Source: Phycisphaerae bacterium
Lineage (GTDB): Bacteria > Planctomycetota > Phycisphaerae > Phycisphaerales > UBA1924
Length of the DNA stretch: 64,000 nt
Assembly (NCBI GenBank): GCA_016794925.1
Contig: JAEUIW010000003.1
Span: 141,543-205,542 of the forward strand
Direction of reading: 5' to 3'
Made by a program: the position numbers and the translations under genes. Under the pieces are notes generated by a model, which was not told the DNA's origin, ran no database searches, and worked only from the letters and a program-made list of their open reading frames with translations. Shown here in pieces: positions 16,994-25,739 of this stretch. Position 1 is the first letter of the stretch. The number at the start of each line of letters is the position of its first letter.

Positions 16994-16999
16994 TATAGT
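16994..16999 (+). promoter_or_regulatory. -10 element TATAGT ahead of the DUF1573 operon
   Basis: TATAGT lies in an unusually AT-rich 185-base gap (16865-17048) and predicts a leader of about 43 bases with the purine-rich GGAAGGGG before ATG 17049. No clear -35 at 17-base spacing. Nothing else recognised in the gap. Confidence 0.45.
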
Positions 17000-17048
17000 T
17001 GGCCCGTACGACTCGACTCGGGGCGCAAGCCGGAAGGGGTCTCCACCG

Positions 17049-18266
17049 ATGAGCAACGTTACCGGTAGTCGCGTGAGTTCGGCATTCGTGCTCTTGGCGT
17101 TCACGGCCGCATGCGTTGCGGCCCCACAGCCCGGTGTCGAGTCGCCGGCTCAGCCCAAGGGCCAAACGCAACTGAAAGCCGAGCTCAAGCCCAGCGCCGC
17201 TCGCCCCGCGGCGCGGCCCCAGCCGGGCGTCGAGCACGGCACGCCCGCGGTGCTGAAGCCGGAGCCTTCCCCACTGGTTCAGGGCCCGTTCACGTTCGAC
17301 CGCACCATGCACGAGTTCGGCGACGTGTTCGACGATCAGGATGTGCAGACGTCGTTCACGATGAAGAACACGTCCGGGCGTCGCGTGAAGTACACCGCCC
17401 ACGCCTCGTGCGGCTGCACCAAGGCCACGGTGGACAAGACCGAGCTCGATCCCGGTGAGTCTGCCACGGTCACGGCGACGCTCATGCCTCAGGGGCGGCA
17501 GGGTCATCAGTACAAGCTCGTGATCATCGATTCGGACGACCCCGCGCAGCCGCGTGCTCAGGTCGGCATCACCGCCGAAGTCAATCCGCTCGTCCGCATG
17601 GAGCCGCAACGGATGTTCGTCGGCACGGTCATCCGGGGCGAGAAGATCGTCAAGACCGCCGTCTTCACGGGCCGCGACGCGAGTTTTAAGGTCACGAAGG
17701 TGCTCGCCCCGCGTGACCAGGAGGGCGGCACCACCGGTCTCGCCTCCGGGCTGGGCGCGCGCCTGGTGTCGAACGAGGTCGTCGAGGACAACGGCGTGAA
17801 GGTCGGGCGCGCCACGGTCGAGTTCACCCTGGACAACACCGACGTGCCGGGGAACATTGGCGCGACCGTCGTGATCGAGACCACCGACCCGCGCGCCAAG
17901 ACGATCCCGTACGCCGTCGCCGGGGATGTCATCGGCCGCGTGATGGCCACGCCCGATCGCTGGCAATTGCGGACCATCGCACCGGGACAGGAATTCTCGG
18001 CCGAGAGCATCCTCAGCCCGCGCACCGACAAGCCGTTCAAGATCGTCTCCGTTGACGTGGACGGTCCCAGCGACATGAATCTCGCGGTGGACTTCCGCCA
18101 GCTCGACAACCCGAACCGGGTCGCCTACGCCGTGACCCTCACGGGCAACGCCACGGACCGCGCGGGCACCTTCCGTGGGACCGTCACCATCAAGACGGAC
18201 GTCGGCGAGGACATCTCCATCCCGTTCTACGGCGCGGTCCGTGCCACGCCCCCGCGCGCGAACTGA
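17049..18266 (+). CDS. Exported DUF1573-domain protein
   Basis: 405 residues. A signal peptide of about 24 residues (ends CVAAPQPG) is followed by a Pro/Ala/Lys-rich linker, then a DUF1573 domain from about 78 to 170: FTFDRTMHEFGDVFDDQD, ASCGCTKA and ELDPGESATV. The rest looks like further immunoglobulin-like strands. DUF1573 proteins are periplasmic or surface proteins of unknown role, related to the ASPM/Hydin fold. It is first of three genes with rhodanese and MauE proteins, which suggests a link to envelope sulfur or disulfide chemistry; that is inference from context. Confidence 0.85.
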   Translation: MSNVTGSRVSSAFVLLAFTAACVAAPQPGVESPAQPKGQTQLKAELKPSAARPAARPQPGVEHGTPAVLKPEPSPLVQGPFTFDRTMHEFGDVFDDQDVQTSFTMKNTSGRRVKYTAHASCGCTKATVDKTELDPGESATVTATLMPQGRQGHQYKLVIIDSDDPAQPRAQVGITAEVNPLVRMEPQRMFVGTVIRGEKIVKTAVFTGRDASFKVTKVLAPRDQEGGTTGLASGLGARLVSNEVVEDNGVKVGRATVEFTLDNTDVPGNIGATVVIETTDPRAKTIPYAVAGDVIGRVMATPDRWQLRTIAPGQEFSAESILSPRTDKPFKIVSVDVDGPSDMNLAVDFRQLDNPNRVAYAVTLTGNATDRAGTFRGTVTIKTDVGEDISIPFYGAVRATPPRAN

Positions 18267-18296
18267 GCCGTTCTCTGAACTCGGGAGTTCCGTGGC

Positions 18297-18863
18297 ATGA
18301 AGCCCCAGGGCACATTGGTACGCGTGCTGGCGCTGGCCGGCATCGGCATCGTTGCCGGCGCCGTGCATTCCGCCTTTGTTCCGGTCACCCTCAGGCTGAG
18401 CGAGAACGGGACCGACGCACCCACGCCGCTGGGGCCGGATGACCATGCCGCGCCGCGGCCCGGGCCGGCTCCCGATGCGCCCAGGCCGTCCGACGGAACC
18501 ATCTCCCCGTCCTCTCGCTCCGGATCCCCGTTCATCACGTCGGCCCAGGCCAAGGAGCTCATCGATGCGGGCGAGACCTTGATTGATGCCCGCACCATCG
18601 AGCAATACCGGGAAGGGCACATCGACGGCGCGTTCCATCTGTCCAGCGCGGACTTCTCGGGCGGCCGCACCCCGGAGCTGCTCCGGTTCTTCGCGAAGGA
18701 CCAGCCGCTCGTCATTTACTGCGACGGGGCGGATTGCGATGCCTCGGAGAATCTGGCGATATTCCTGAAACAGTCGGGGTACCGCGATCTCCGTGTTGTC
18801 AAGGAGGGGTTCCCAGGGCTCGTCGCGCTCGGCCTGCCGGTCGCCAAGGGCGATCCTTCGTGA
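18297..18863 (+). CDS. Membrane-anchored rhodanese-domain protein
   Basis: 188 residues. An N-terminal helix (residues of about 6-28) probably anchors it in the inner membrane. A Pro/Asp-rich linker follows, then a rhodanese domain from about 75 to 185: LIDARTIEQYREGHIDGA, then VIYCDGADC with C142 at the active-site position and a second Cys, C147, close by. Rhodaneses transfer sulfane sulfur or act as redox sensors. The stop overlaps the next start (GTGA at 18860). A perfect short inverted repeat GAACTCGGGAGTTC lies at 18277-18290, just before its start. Confidence 0.86.
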   Translation: MKPQGTLVRVLALAGIGIVAGAVHSAFVPVTLRLSENGTDAPTPLGPDDHAAPRPGPAPDAPRPSDGTISPSSRSGSPFITSAQAKELIDAGETLIDARTIEQYREGHIDGAFHLSSADFSGGRTPELLRFFAKDQPLVIYCDGADCDASENLAIFLKQSGYRDLRVVKEGFPGLVALGLPVAKGDPS

Positions 18864-19369
18864 CCGCACGCTCCGATGTGCCCTCGTCGGCATCCACCGC
18901 GGCCCACGCCCCTTCCGGCGCGGCCGGTGTTGCCGCGCTGGTTTGCCGGCTGCTGCTGGGAGGGCTGTTCGTCGTGAGCGGCCTTGCCAAGCTCACGGAC
19001 CCCCAACTCTTCGCGCACGCCATCAAGGCATTCAAGATCCTCCCCGATCATCTCATCGTCCTCTCCACGTTCGCGGTCCCTTGGACCGAACTGGTGATCG
19101 CGCTGTTCCTCATCCTCGGCTGGTGGACCCGCGCCGCGGGTTGGCTCGCGTTGCTGGTCCTGGCCGCGTTCACGGTGGGGATTGCCTCCGTGCTTGCCCG
19201 GGGCATTCACGCCGAGTGCGCCTGCTTTGGTGCGATCAAGCTGCTCTGCACCGGCCCGATGGGTGTGTGCCATCTGGTGCGAAACGCCATCCTCATGGCC
19301 CTGGCTGTGTGTGTCGGCCGGATGGGCGGCGGGTCGTTCGGGCTCGATTGCTGTTGCCGTCGTGACTAG
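18860..19369 (+). CDS. MauE/DoxX-family redox-associated membrane protein
   Basis: 169 residues with four predicted membrane helices. The pattern RLLLGGLFVVSGLAKLTDP, PWTELVIALFLILG and ECACFG matches MauE, a DsbB-like protein needed for disulfide formation in methylamine dehydrogenase biogenesis. More cysteines follow (LLCTG, GVCHL, DCCC at the end). GTG 18860 overlaps the rhodanese stop by 4 bases, so translation is probably coupled. With the exported DUF1573 and the anchored rhodanese it may form a small envelope thiol-redox module. The window has a second MauE domain at 60709. Confidence 0.8.
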   Translation: MTARSDVPSSASTAAHAPSGAAGVAALVCRLLLGGLFVVSGLAKLTDPQLFAHAIKAFKILPDHLIVLSTFAVPWTELVIALFLILGWWTRAAGWLALLVLAAFTVGIASVLARGIHAECACFGAIKLLCTGPMGVCHLVRNAILMALAVCVGRMGGGSFGLDCCCRRD

Positions 19370-19389
19370 TCCGCGCCCACCACGCGACC

Positions 19390-19527
19390 TAGACTCCCCC
19401 CCCTCGGCTCTTTCACCCTGATGGGTGAGATGGGCCTCGGGGAAGCAGCCCCGTTGCTCGTTTCAAGGTGCCGCCCGCGTGCGTCGGTCAGGAACGAGCC
19501 CAAGTCCATGACGGAGCAAGAGTTACG
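19390..19527 (+). promoter_or_regulatory. Promoter and structured leader of rpsR
   Basis: TAGACT at 19390-19395 is a likely -10 and is followed at once by eight Cs (19396-19403). The leader of about 125 bases holds a perfect hairpin, TCACCC-TGAT-GGGTGA at 19413-19428. Such leaders can bind ribosomal proteins for autoregulation, but no known motif is recognised. GGAGCAAGAG lies just before ATG 19528. Confidence 0.35.
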
Positions 19528-19770
19528 ATGAGCCAGTTCAATCGATTCGGCGCGACGCCCAAGATCAAGGCCGCCAAGAAGTCCGCGGACGGCACTATCT
19601 ACGTCGATTACAAGGACGTTGAGAAGCTCCGCCGGATGATGACCCCAAACGGCAAGATCTATGGCCGGAAGCGCCTCCAGAGCAGCGCCGGCGAGCAGCG
19701 CATGATCGCCGCGGCGATCAAGCGGGCCCGTTTCATGGCCCTGCTGCCCTACACCTCCGCGACGCTCTGA
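19528..19770 (+). CDS. rpsR: 30S ribosomal protein S18
   Basis: 80 residues. VDYKDVEKLRRMMTPNGKIY, then KRLQSSAGEQ and AAIKRARFMALLPY are the S18 signature; it binds the platform of the small subunit next to S6. The start ATG 19528 gives the normal size and has a purine-rich stretch upstream. An in-frame start 20 codons earlier has no homology. Unlike most bacteria, it is not next to rpsF, ssb or rplI. It is followed 7 bases later by the methionine sulfoxide reductase gene, probably in one transcript. Confidence 0.93.
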   Translation: MSQFNRFGATPKIKAAKKSADGTIYVDYKDVEKLRRMMTPNGKIYGRKRLQSSAGEQRMIAAAIKRARFMALLPYTSATL

Positions 19771-19777
19771 ACACACC

Positions 19778-20311
19778 ATGAGGCCTCCCGCGACGATCGA
19801 GTCCCGGCCCGGCCGCCCGGACCGCGAGGACGCGTACGCGCGCCTGCTCGCGTCGGTGCGGCCCGACCCGGTCGCGGAGGCATCGATGCGACGATTCGTG
19901 GACGTCGCCTGGTCGCTGCTCGCGCCCCTGGGTGTGAGCTGGATCGGTTTCTACCTGCCCGCGGCGCGCGCGGGCAATGACGAGCTGGTGCTGGGACCGC
20001 GGCGCGACAAGCCCGCCTGCTCGCCCATCGGCCTGCACGGCGCGTGCGGGCGGAGCCACCTGACGCGGCGGGGATTGGTCGTGACCGACGTCGAGAACCT
20101 GGGCGCCGGGTATGTCGCCTGCGACCCGCGCGACCGCTCCGAGCTGGTGCTGCCGCTGCTGCGCGCCGATGGGAGCAGCGCCGGCGTGCTCGACCTGGAC
20201 AGCTTCGAGGCCTCGGCGTTCGACGAGTCCGATGCCCGCGCGCTGCGACGGGCCCTGGTGGCCGCCGGGCTCTTTGACGGGAAGAGCGAACTCCCGATCG
20301 ACGTGGTGTAA
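19778..20311 (+). CDS. msrC: Free methionine-(R)-sulfoxide reductase (GAF domain)
   Basis: 177 residues, one GAF domain. WIGFYL, ELVLGP, KPACSPI, GACG, YVACD and GVLDLDSFE follow the fRMsr pattern. All three redox cysteines are present: C81, C90 and C115, spaced almost as C84, C94 and C118 in the E. coli enzyme. It reduces free methionine-(R)-sulfoxide in the cytoplasm with thioredoxin as donor. It follows rpsR by 7 bases and is convergent with the pseudouridine synthase gene at 20327. Confidence 0.85.
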   Translation: MRPPATIESRPGRPDREDAYARLLASVRPDPVAEASMRRFVDVAWSLLAPLGVSWIGFYLPAARAGNDELVLGPRRDKPACSPIGLHGACGRSHLTRRGLVVTDVENLGAGYVACDPRDRSELVLPLLRADGSSAGVLDLDSFEASAFDESDARALRRALVAAGLFDGKSELPIDVV

Positions 20312-20326
20312 CGGCCGGATCGGCGC

Positions 20327-21007
20327 TCAGAACGAGGGGGGGCACGAGAAGCCGACCCAGCGGCCGGTCGCCGGTTCGGCGAAGGCCAGGCGGGTCGCGT
20401 GCAGCATGAGGCGCGGCGCGTCCGTTCCGGGGCCGTAGAGCACGTCGCCCAGGATCGGATGAGGCCGGCGCGCGTCCCAACCCCCCGGCCCCGCGTACGC
20501 GGCGTGAACCCGGAGCTGGTGCGTGCGCCCGGTGCGGGGCGTGAACTCGACCCGCGTCCGGTCCGCCTCGTACGCGAGCACCCGGAACGAGGTCTGCGCG
20601 CCGTGCGGGAATGTCGGATCGACGATTTGCATCGGCCGGCGGGCGAGATCGGCCCGAACCGGCACGTCGATGACCCCGCTCTCGACCGGCACCTCCCCGT
20701 CGACCAGCGCGACATACGCCTTCTCGACCCTTCGCCGCTCGAATTGCGCCGACAGCGCCCGCTGCGTCGGGGCGTCGAGCGCGAAGACGATCAGGCCCGA
20801 CGTGTCCATGTCCAGCCGATGCACCACCATCGGTCCGGTCGCGCGCGGGAACATGGCCGCGACCCGCGCGGCGGCGCAATCCGCGTTGTTCGGACCTTTG
20901 CCCGGGACCGAGAGCATCCGGTGCGGCTTGTCGACGACCGCGTATGCGTCCGTCGCGTGCACGACGCGGATCCGCGGGGCGAACGTCGGGTCGGGAGGAT
21001 CTACCAT
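20327..21007 (-). CDS. RluA-family RNA pseudouridine synthase
   Basis: 226 residues. HRLDMDTSGL at 63-72 holds the catalytic Asp (D66); VVDKPHRMLSVPG and RTGRTHQLRVH are the other family blocks. No N-terminal S4 domain, so it is closer to the short RluA/TruC type. The RNA target (23S rRNA or tRNA) cannot be told. The ATG at 21007 is 6 bases from the divergent start at 21014, and its first codon lies inside that gene's -10 element. I see no -10 of its own at leaderless distance. Confidence 0.88.
   Translation of the reverse strand: MVDPPDPTFAPRIRVVHATDAYAVVDKPHRMLSVPGKGPNNADCAAARVAAMFPRATGPMVVHRLDMDTSGLIVFALDAPTQRALSAQFERRRVEKAYVALVDGEVPVESGVIDVPVRADLARRPMQIVDPTFPHGAQTSFRVLAYEADRTRVEFTPRTGRTHQLRVHAAYAGPGGWDARRPHPILGDVLYGPGTDAPRLMLHATRLAFAEPATGRWVGFSCPPSF
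21002..21007 (+). promoter_or_regulatory. -10 element TACCAT, leaderless start of PD40 lipoprotein gene
   Basis: TACCAT ends 6 bases before ATG 21014. Its last three bases are the complement of the rluA-like gene's start codon. Confidence 0.5.
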
Positions 21008-21013
21008 GCGGCC

Positions 21014-22249
21014 ATGAAGCATCCACTGGCGCGGGCCTCGGTTCCACTTCTACTCGGAGTGCTCGGCTCCTGCGGCCCTTCGGCCCTGACCCCGATGAGC
21101 GACTCCCGCGCCCGGCCCAGCCCGGCCGATTGGGCCGCTGCGGAGGCCCCGTATCTGACCGGGCACGTCCAGCTCACGACCCGCGACCGCTTCCTCAAGG
21201 CCGGCGAGCAGTATTTTTCGCCCGATTCGAACTGGATCATCTTCCAGGCCGTTCCCGTGCCCAAGCCCGGCGAGAAACCGGACCCGTTCTATTCCATGTA
21301 TGTCGCCAGGCTGAATCGTGACGCGGGGGGGCGGGTGACGGGCCTTCAGGAGCCGGTGCGAATCTCCGCCCCCGGCTCCGCGAACACATGCGGCTGGTTC
21401 CATCCCACGCAGCCCGGCGTGGTCCTCTTCGGGTCCACGCTCGTCCCTCCCACGGCGGATCGCCCTCCCGGGTACTCGCGCGACCGGTCCCGCTACGAAT
21501 GGGAGTTTCCGCCGGAGACCGAGGTGTGCGTGGCCCGCCTCGGCGCGGACGGCCGGCCCATGTCCCCCGCCGCGCCCATTTTCTCGCGTCCGGGCTACGA
21601 CGCGGAAGCATCGTGGTCGAAGGACGGGCGGTTCATCCTGTACACGCACGTGGATCCGTCCGACAACGACCCCAACCTCTGGATCTACGACTCCAAGTCC
21701 GGGGCACACACGCCGCTGATCACGGCCAAGGGGTACGACGGGGGGCCGTTCTTCTCGCCGGACGGCAAGCGGATCTGCTACCGCTCCGACCGGCGCGGCG
21801 ACAACCTGCTCCAGCTCTATGTCGCCGATCTGGCGTTCGATGACACGAGCGACCCGACCCGGCCGACCGGGATCAAGGCCGAGCATCAGATCACGGACAA
21901 CTCCGACGTCAACTGGTGCCCGTTCTGGCACCCATCGGCGAAGTACCTGCTCTACGCGACGAGCGAGATCGGGCACTCCAATTACGAGATCTTCGCGGTC
22001 GAGGCCGACGCGACCGGCGCGCCCGAGACGCTCCGCAAGGCGCGGGTGACGTTCGCGTCCGGGTTTGACGGCCTGCCCTCGTTCAACGCGGACGGGACCA
22101 TGCTGATCTGGTGCAGCCAGCGCGGCCCGAGGATCGAGGGCGAGGAGCGACCCAGCAGCCAGATCTGGCTTGCGAACCTCGCCGGGGGCACGACGCCGTG
22201 GGACCGTGCCGCGGCCGCAGGCGCGGCGACGGACGCGGGCTCGAGGTAG
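21014..22249 (+). CDS. Lipoprotein with TolB-like PD40 beta-propeller repeats
   Basis: 411 residues. An N-terminal signal with the lipobox LGSC (C20) predicts a lipoprotein. The rest is a six-bladed-type propeller of PD40/WD40-like repeats as in TolB, with units such as FSPDGKRICYRSDRRGDN, FILYTHVDPSDNDPNLWIYD and PSFNADGTMLIWCS. These proteins bind partners or peptides at the envelope. It lies 25 bases ahead of the LolCDE-like transporter genes, so it may work with them in lipoprotein or outer-membrane assembly; that link is inference. Confidence 0.85.
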   Translation: MKHPLARASVPLLLGVLGSCGPSALTPMSDSRARPSPADWAAAEAPYLTGHVQLTTRDRFLKAGEQYFSPDSNWIIFQAVPVPKPGEKPDPFYSMYVARLNRDAGGRVTGLQEPVRISAPGSANTCGWFHPTQPGVVLFGSTLVPPTADRPPGYSRDRSRYEWEFPPETEVCVARLGADGRPMSPAAPIFSRPGYDAEASWSKDGRFILYTHVDPSDNDPNLWIYDSKSGAHTPLITAKGYDGGPFFSPDGKRICYRSDRRGDNLLQLYVADLAFDDTSDPTRPTGIKAEHQITDNSDVNWCPFWHPSAKYLLYATSEIGHSNYEIFAVEADATGAPETLRKARVTFASGFDGLPSFNADGTMLIWCSQRGPRIEGEERPSSQIWLANLAGGTTPWDRAAAAGAATDAGSR

Positions 22250-22274
22250 CGCACGCAGGGAGGGCACGGCACGG

Positions 22275-23885
22275 ATGTACCAATCGCTCCTGAACCGCCG
22301 GTACCTGACCAGCAAGGTGATGCCGCTCCTGGCGGCGTCAGCGGTCATGCTGTGCACGGCCATGGTGCTGGTGGTGTGGAGCGTCATGGGAGGGTTCCTC
22401 TCGATGCTGCTCGTCTCCGGGCGGGCCCTCATCGGCGACGTGACCATCACCTGGCCCACATCCGGCTTCTCGTACTACGACGACCTCGCGACGCGCCTGG
22501 AGGCCGATCCGATGGTCGAGGCGGCCTCCCCGACCATCGAGACGTTCGGGCTCATCAGCCTGCCCGACGGTCGCCGCGACGGCGTCATGATCAAGGGCGT
22601 CGATGGTCCTAGCTACAACCGCGTGACCGGCTACGCCGACACCCTGTGGTGGCGCCCCCTGGATCGGCCGCTCCGCAAGGACGCGAAGCGACAGGACCCT
22701 CGCCTCGAAGCCCGCGACGCCGACCTGCTGCGTCGTCTCTACGAGGGTGGGCTGGTGCTCCGCGAGATCGAGCGCGGTTCGGATCGCGAGAAGGGCCCGC
22801 TCGGACGCCGGCCCGCGATCGTGACCGGCATCGAGGTCACCGGTTTCAATTACCGAGCTCCCGAGGGCTACTACCTGCCCGCACGCCGGCGTTTCGCCAA
22901 GGCCGATGGGAGCGACGAGTTCGTGGGCGGCTTCATGCCCACCCAGTCGCTGACCCTCACGGTCCTGCCGCTCAACCAGCGGGGCGGGGCGATCGACGTG
23001 GTGGCCCGCAAGCTGCCCGTCGCGAATGAATTCCGATCCGGGCTCTACGAGATCGATCGCAAGACGGTCCTCATCGAGCTGGGCGAGCTTCAACGCATGC
23101 TGCGCATGGATGCCGCGCGGGGGCTCGCGGGAGGGATCGATCGGTACGCCATCGAGCGTCGCGATTCCCAGCCTGCCGGGGCCGGTGAAGCAAGCGGCGG
23201 GACCGAGTTTTTTCCCGAACCGCGGACGACGGGGGACCAGCCCGCCCGGATCACGACGCTGCTGGTGAAGGCGAAGCCGGGATTCTCGCCCGATCAGCTC
23301 TCCCGGCGCTGCGAGGAGATCTACGCGACGTTCGCGGCCGCGCACGCCGGCGAGGTTCCCCCCGCGGAGGCCATGCGGACCGGTGGACAGATCGCGACGT
23401 GGGAGGCGCGGCACGCGGACATGATCGCGGCCGTCAAGAAGGAGACCGGCCTGGTGCTGTTTCTGCTGGGGTTCATCTCGCTCACCGCGGTGTTCCTGAT
23501 CCTGGCGATCTTCTGGGCCATGGTGAGCGAGAAGACGCGCGACATCGGCGTGCTCCGCGCCATCGGGGCGGGGCGTGCGGGCGTGGCGTGGCTCTGGCTG
23601 CGGTACGGTCTGGCGATCGGGGTGATCGGTACGATCGGCGGCGGCGCCCTGGCCTACGCCGTGGTCCTGAATATCAATTCGATCCACGAGTGGATGGGCC
23701 GGGCGTTGGGGTTCCAGATCTGGGACCCCAAGGTGTACTACTTCACCGATATCCCCTCAAAGGTTGACCTCGACAAGGCGGTGATCGTGTTGCTCGGCGG
23801 CGTGCTCTTCAGCGTGGCCGGAGCACTCTGGCCCGCCGTTCGTGCCGCGCGCATGGATCCGGTGCGGAGCCTGCGGTTTGAATGA
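22275..23885 (+). CDS. LolC/LolE (FtsX-like) ABC transporter permease
   Basis: 536 residues. One N-terminal membrane helix (residues of about 16-42) is followed by a large periplasmic domain to about residue 390, and then three C-terminal helices with the FtsX signature (FWAMVSEKTRDIGVLRAIGA and AGALWPAVRAARMDPVRSLR). This is the LolCE/MacB topology, used to extract lipoproteins or other envelope substrates without transport through the membrane. The partner ATPase follows with an 8-base overlap. One permease gene only, so a homodimer is likely, as in LolF-type systems. Confidence 0.88.
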   Translation: MYQSLLNRRYLTSKVMPLLAASAVMLCTAMVLVVWSVMGGFLSMLLVSGRALIGDVTITWPTSGFSYYDDLATRLEADPMVEAASPTIETFGLISLPDGRRDGVMIKGVDGPSYNRVTGYADTLWWRPLDRPLRKDAKRQDPRLEARDADLLRRLYEGGLVLREIERGSDREKGPLGRRPAIVTGIEVTGFNYRAPEGYYLPARRRFAKADGSDEFVGGFMPTQSLTLTVLPLNQRGGAIDVVARKLPVANEFRSGLYEIDRKTVLIELGELQRMLRMDAARGLAGGIDRYAIERRDSQPAGAGEASGGTEFFPEPRTTGDQPARITTLLVKAKPGFSPDQLSRRCEEIYATFAAAHAGEVPPAEAMRTGGQIATWEARHADMIAAVKKETGLVLFLLGFISLTAVFLILAIFWAMVSEKTRDIGVLRAIGAGRAGVAWLWLRYGLAIGVIGTIGGGALAYAVVLNINSIHEWMGRALGFQIWDPKVYYFTDIPSKVDLDKAVIVLLGGVLFSVAGALWPAVRAARMDPVRSLRFE

Positions 23886-24657
23886 CTCGCCCGCCCAGGT
23901 CGTGACGCCGCTCGCGGGGCCGCATCCCGCGGCCGCAGGAGGGCCGGGGTTCGTCTTGCGCGCGCAAGACGTGCACAAAACATATTGGATGGGTCGGGTG
24001 CGGGTTCCGGTGTTGCGGGGGGTATCCCTGGACGTTCAGCGGGGCGAGTTCGTCGCCATCCTGGGAGCGTCCGGATCGGGCAAGAGCACGCTGCTGCACC
24101 TGCTGGGTGGGTTGGACCGCGTGGATCGCGGGAAGGGCCGCGTCGAGTACCGGGGGCGTGATCTTTCCACATTGTCCTCGGGCGAGCAGGATGGTTATCG
24201 CAGCCGAGCGGTCGGGTTCGTGTTCCAGTTCTACCACTTGCTCCCGGAGTTGAGTGTTCTCGAGAACGTCCTCGTTGCGGCGATGGTGCGATGGGGGAGG
24301 TGGGGGTACCGGAGCCGCCGCGCCGAACTGCGCGCACGGGCGGGTGACCTCCTCGGCGCTTTCGGTCTGGGCCATCGTCTGACCCACCGACCCGGGGAAC
24401 TCTCGGGCGGCGAGCGGCAACGGGTGGCGATCGCGCGCGCATTGGTGAACGGCCCCGATGTGCTTCTGGCCGACGAGCCGACCGGGAATCTGGACCGGAA
24501 GACGGGCGGGGAGATCCTGGACGTGATGCTCGGGCACCGGGCCGAGCAACGGGGGACGCTGGTCATGGTCACCCACGACCCAGAGGTGGCGGCCAAGGCG
24601 GATCGGATCGTTCGGCTGCTCGACGGGAAAGTCGTGGGAGCGGCCGGTGCGGCGTGA
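23878..24657 (+). CDS. LolD-like ABC transporter ATPase
   Basis: 259 residues from TTG 23878. Walker A GASGSGKST at 63-71, the Q-loop FVFQFYHLL, the signature ELSGGERQR and Walker B VLLADEPTGNLD, followed by the H-loop VTHDPEV, are typical of the LolD/MacB/FtsE group. The start is uncertain: TTG 23878 overlaps the permease stop by 8 bases, and GTG 23902 is an alternative; both precede the conserved VLRAQDVHKTYW. It pairs with the permease at 22275 and probably serves the PD40 lipoprotein gene's pathway. Confidence 0.88.
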   Translation: MNDSPAQVVTPLAGPHPAAAGGPGFVLRAQDVHKTYWMGRVRVPVLRGVSLDVQRGEFVAILGASGSGKSTLLHLLGGLDRVDRGKGRVEYRGRDLSTLSSGEQDGYRSRAVGFVFQFYHLLPELSVLENVLVAAMVRWGRWGYRSRRAELRARAGDLLGAFGLGHRLTHRPGELSGGERQRVAIARALVNGPDVLLADEPTGNLDRKTGGEILDVMLGHRAEQRGTLVMVTHDPEVAAKADRIVRLLDGKVVGAAGAA

Positions 24658-24860
24658 CTCCCGACCGGGGCGAGGTCGTCGAGTGGGCGGCAGTTCGGGC
24701 AATCTGGCGCGATCGCGGAATCTTCATGAGCCGGGCTCGGTTGGCGCGGGTGGTGGGCCGCGGCTTCCGCTACCATGCCACCAGCCACCGATACCGGGCG
24801 GATGCCGCGGACCGGGAAGACGCAGCGGGAAGCGGGGGGCGGGGCCGGAGGGCGCGACCG

Positions 24861-25736
24861 ATGGGCGCAAACACGGTCATCGAGCCCGAGCGGGGAGACT
24901 CCGTCGCGGGTGTGCTCGTTGATCGGATGATCGTTGGTTCCCGGCCGGGTGCCGACGCGGATGCCGTTCGCGTGCGCGTGGAGGAGTACGGGCGCGGCCG
25001 CACGGTGGTGTTTCTGCAGGGGCTGGTGGGTCTGAACGTGCACTGGATGCCGGTTGTGCGGCGGCTCCGCGAGCACCTGCGCTGCGTGCTCGTCGAGATA
25101 CCCTTGCTGGAGCTCCGGGGTCACGCGTGCTCGCTGGAGGGAGTGGCGGGCCTGGTTCGGCCGGTGCTGGGCACGCTCGGCGTGGATCGGCTCACGCTGC
25201 TGGGCAGTTCGTTCGGCGGTCATGTTGCGGTGCGGCTGACGGAATCCGACCCCGGCCGCGTGCGCGGGTTGGTGTTGGCGGGGGCTTCCGGGCTGAGCGA
25301 GCGAGCGCTGGGTTGGGGCGGCTCGGAGTTGCAGATCAAGCCGACGCGCGAGTGGGTGCGGGGCGTGTTCGGCGCGATGTTCCATGATCCCAAGCACATC
25401 GACGAAGCGGAGCTCACCAGGGTCCACGGCGAGCTGATTAAGCGTGAGCATGCGCGGGCGATCGTGCGGCTGACGCGATCCTCCCGCCGCGACGGACTCG
25501 AGGCGCGACTGCCGGGGCTCGGGGTGCCGACGATGCTGATCTGGGGCCGCCAGGACGCGGTTACCCCGCCGGAGGCGTGCGAGCGGTTCGCGTCGCTGCT
25601 CCCGCGGGCGCGTACAGCGTGGATCGACCGGTGCGGGCACGCGCCGATGGTGGAGCATCCCGACGAATTCGCCGCGTGCGTGCTGGAATTCGTACGCGGT
25701 CTTGACCCGTCGGGGCTCTCGGAGCGGAACGGCTGA
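24861..25736 (+). CDS. Alpha/beta hydrolase
   Basis: 291 residues. The triad is visible: nucleophile elbow GSSFGG at 115-120 (Ser117), the acid in LIWGRQDAVTPPE and the His in RCGHAPMVEHP. VVFLQGLVGLNVHW provides the oxyanion HG-type loop. The start is chosen at ATG 24861, with CCGGAGGG nine bases upstream; a GTG at 24654, overlapping the ATPase stop as GTGA, would add 69 mostly Arg-rich residues without homology and cannot be ruled out. A TACCAT hexamer at 24771-24776 could be a promoter for the shorter form. Substrate unknown. The next gene follows after 3 bases. Confidence 0.8.
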   Translation: MGANTVIEPERGDSVAGVLVDRMIVGSRPGADADAVRVRVEEYGRGRTVVFLQGLVGLNVHWMPVVRRLREHLRCVLVEIPLLELRGHACSLEGVAGLVRPVLGTLGVDRLTLLGSSFGGHVAVRLTESDPGRVRGLVLAGASGLSERALGWGGSELQIKPTREWVRGVFGAMFHDPKHIDEAELTRVHGELIKREHARAIVRLTRSSRRDGLEARLPGLGVPTMLIWGRQDAVTPPEACERFASLLPRARTAWIDRCGHAPMVEHPDEFAACVLEFVRGLDPSGLSERNG

Positions 25737-25739
25737 CGC

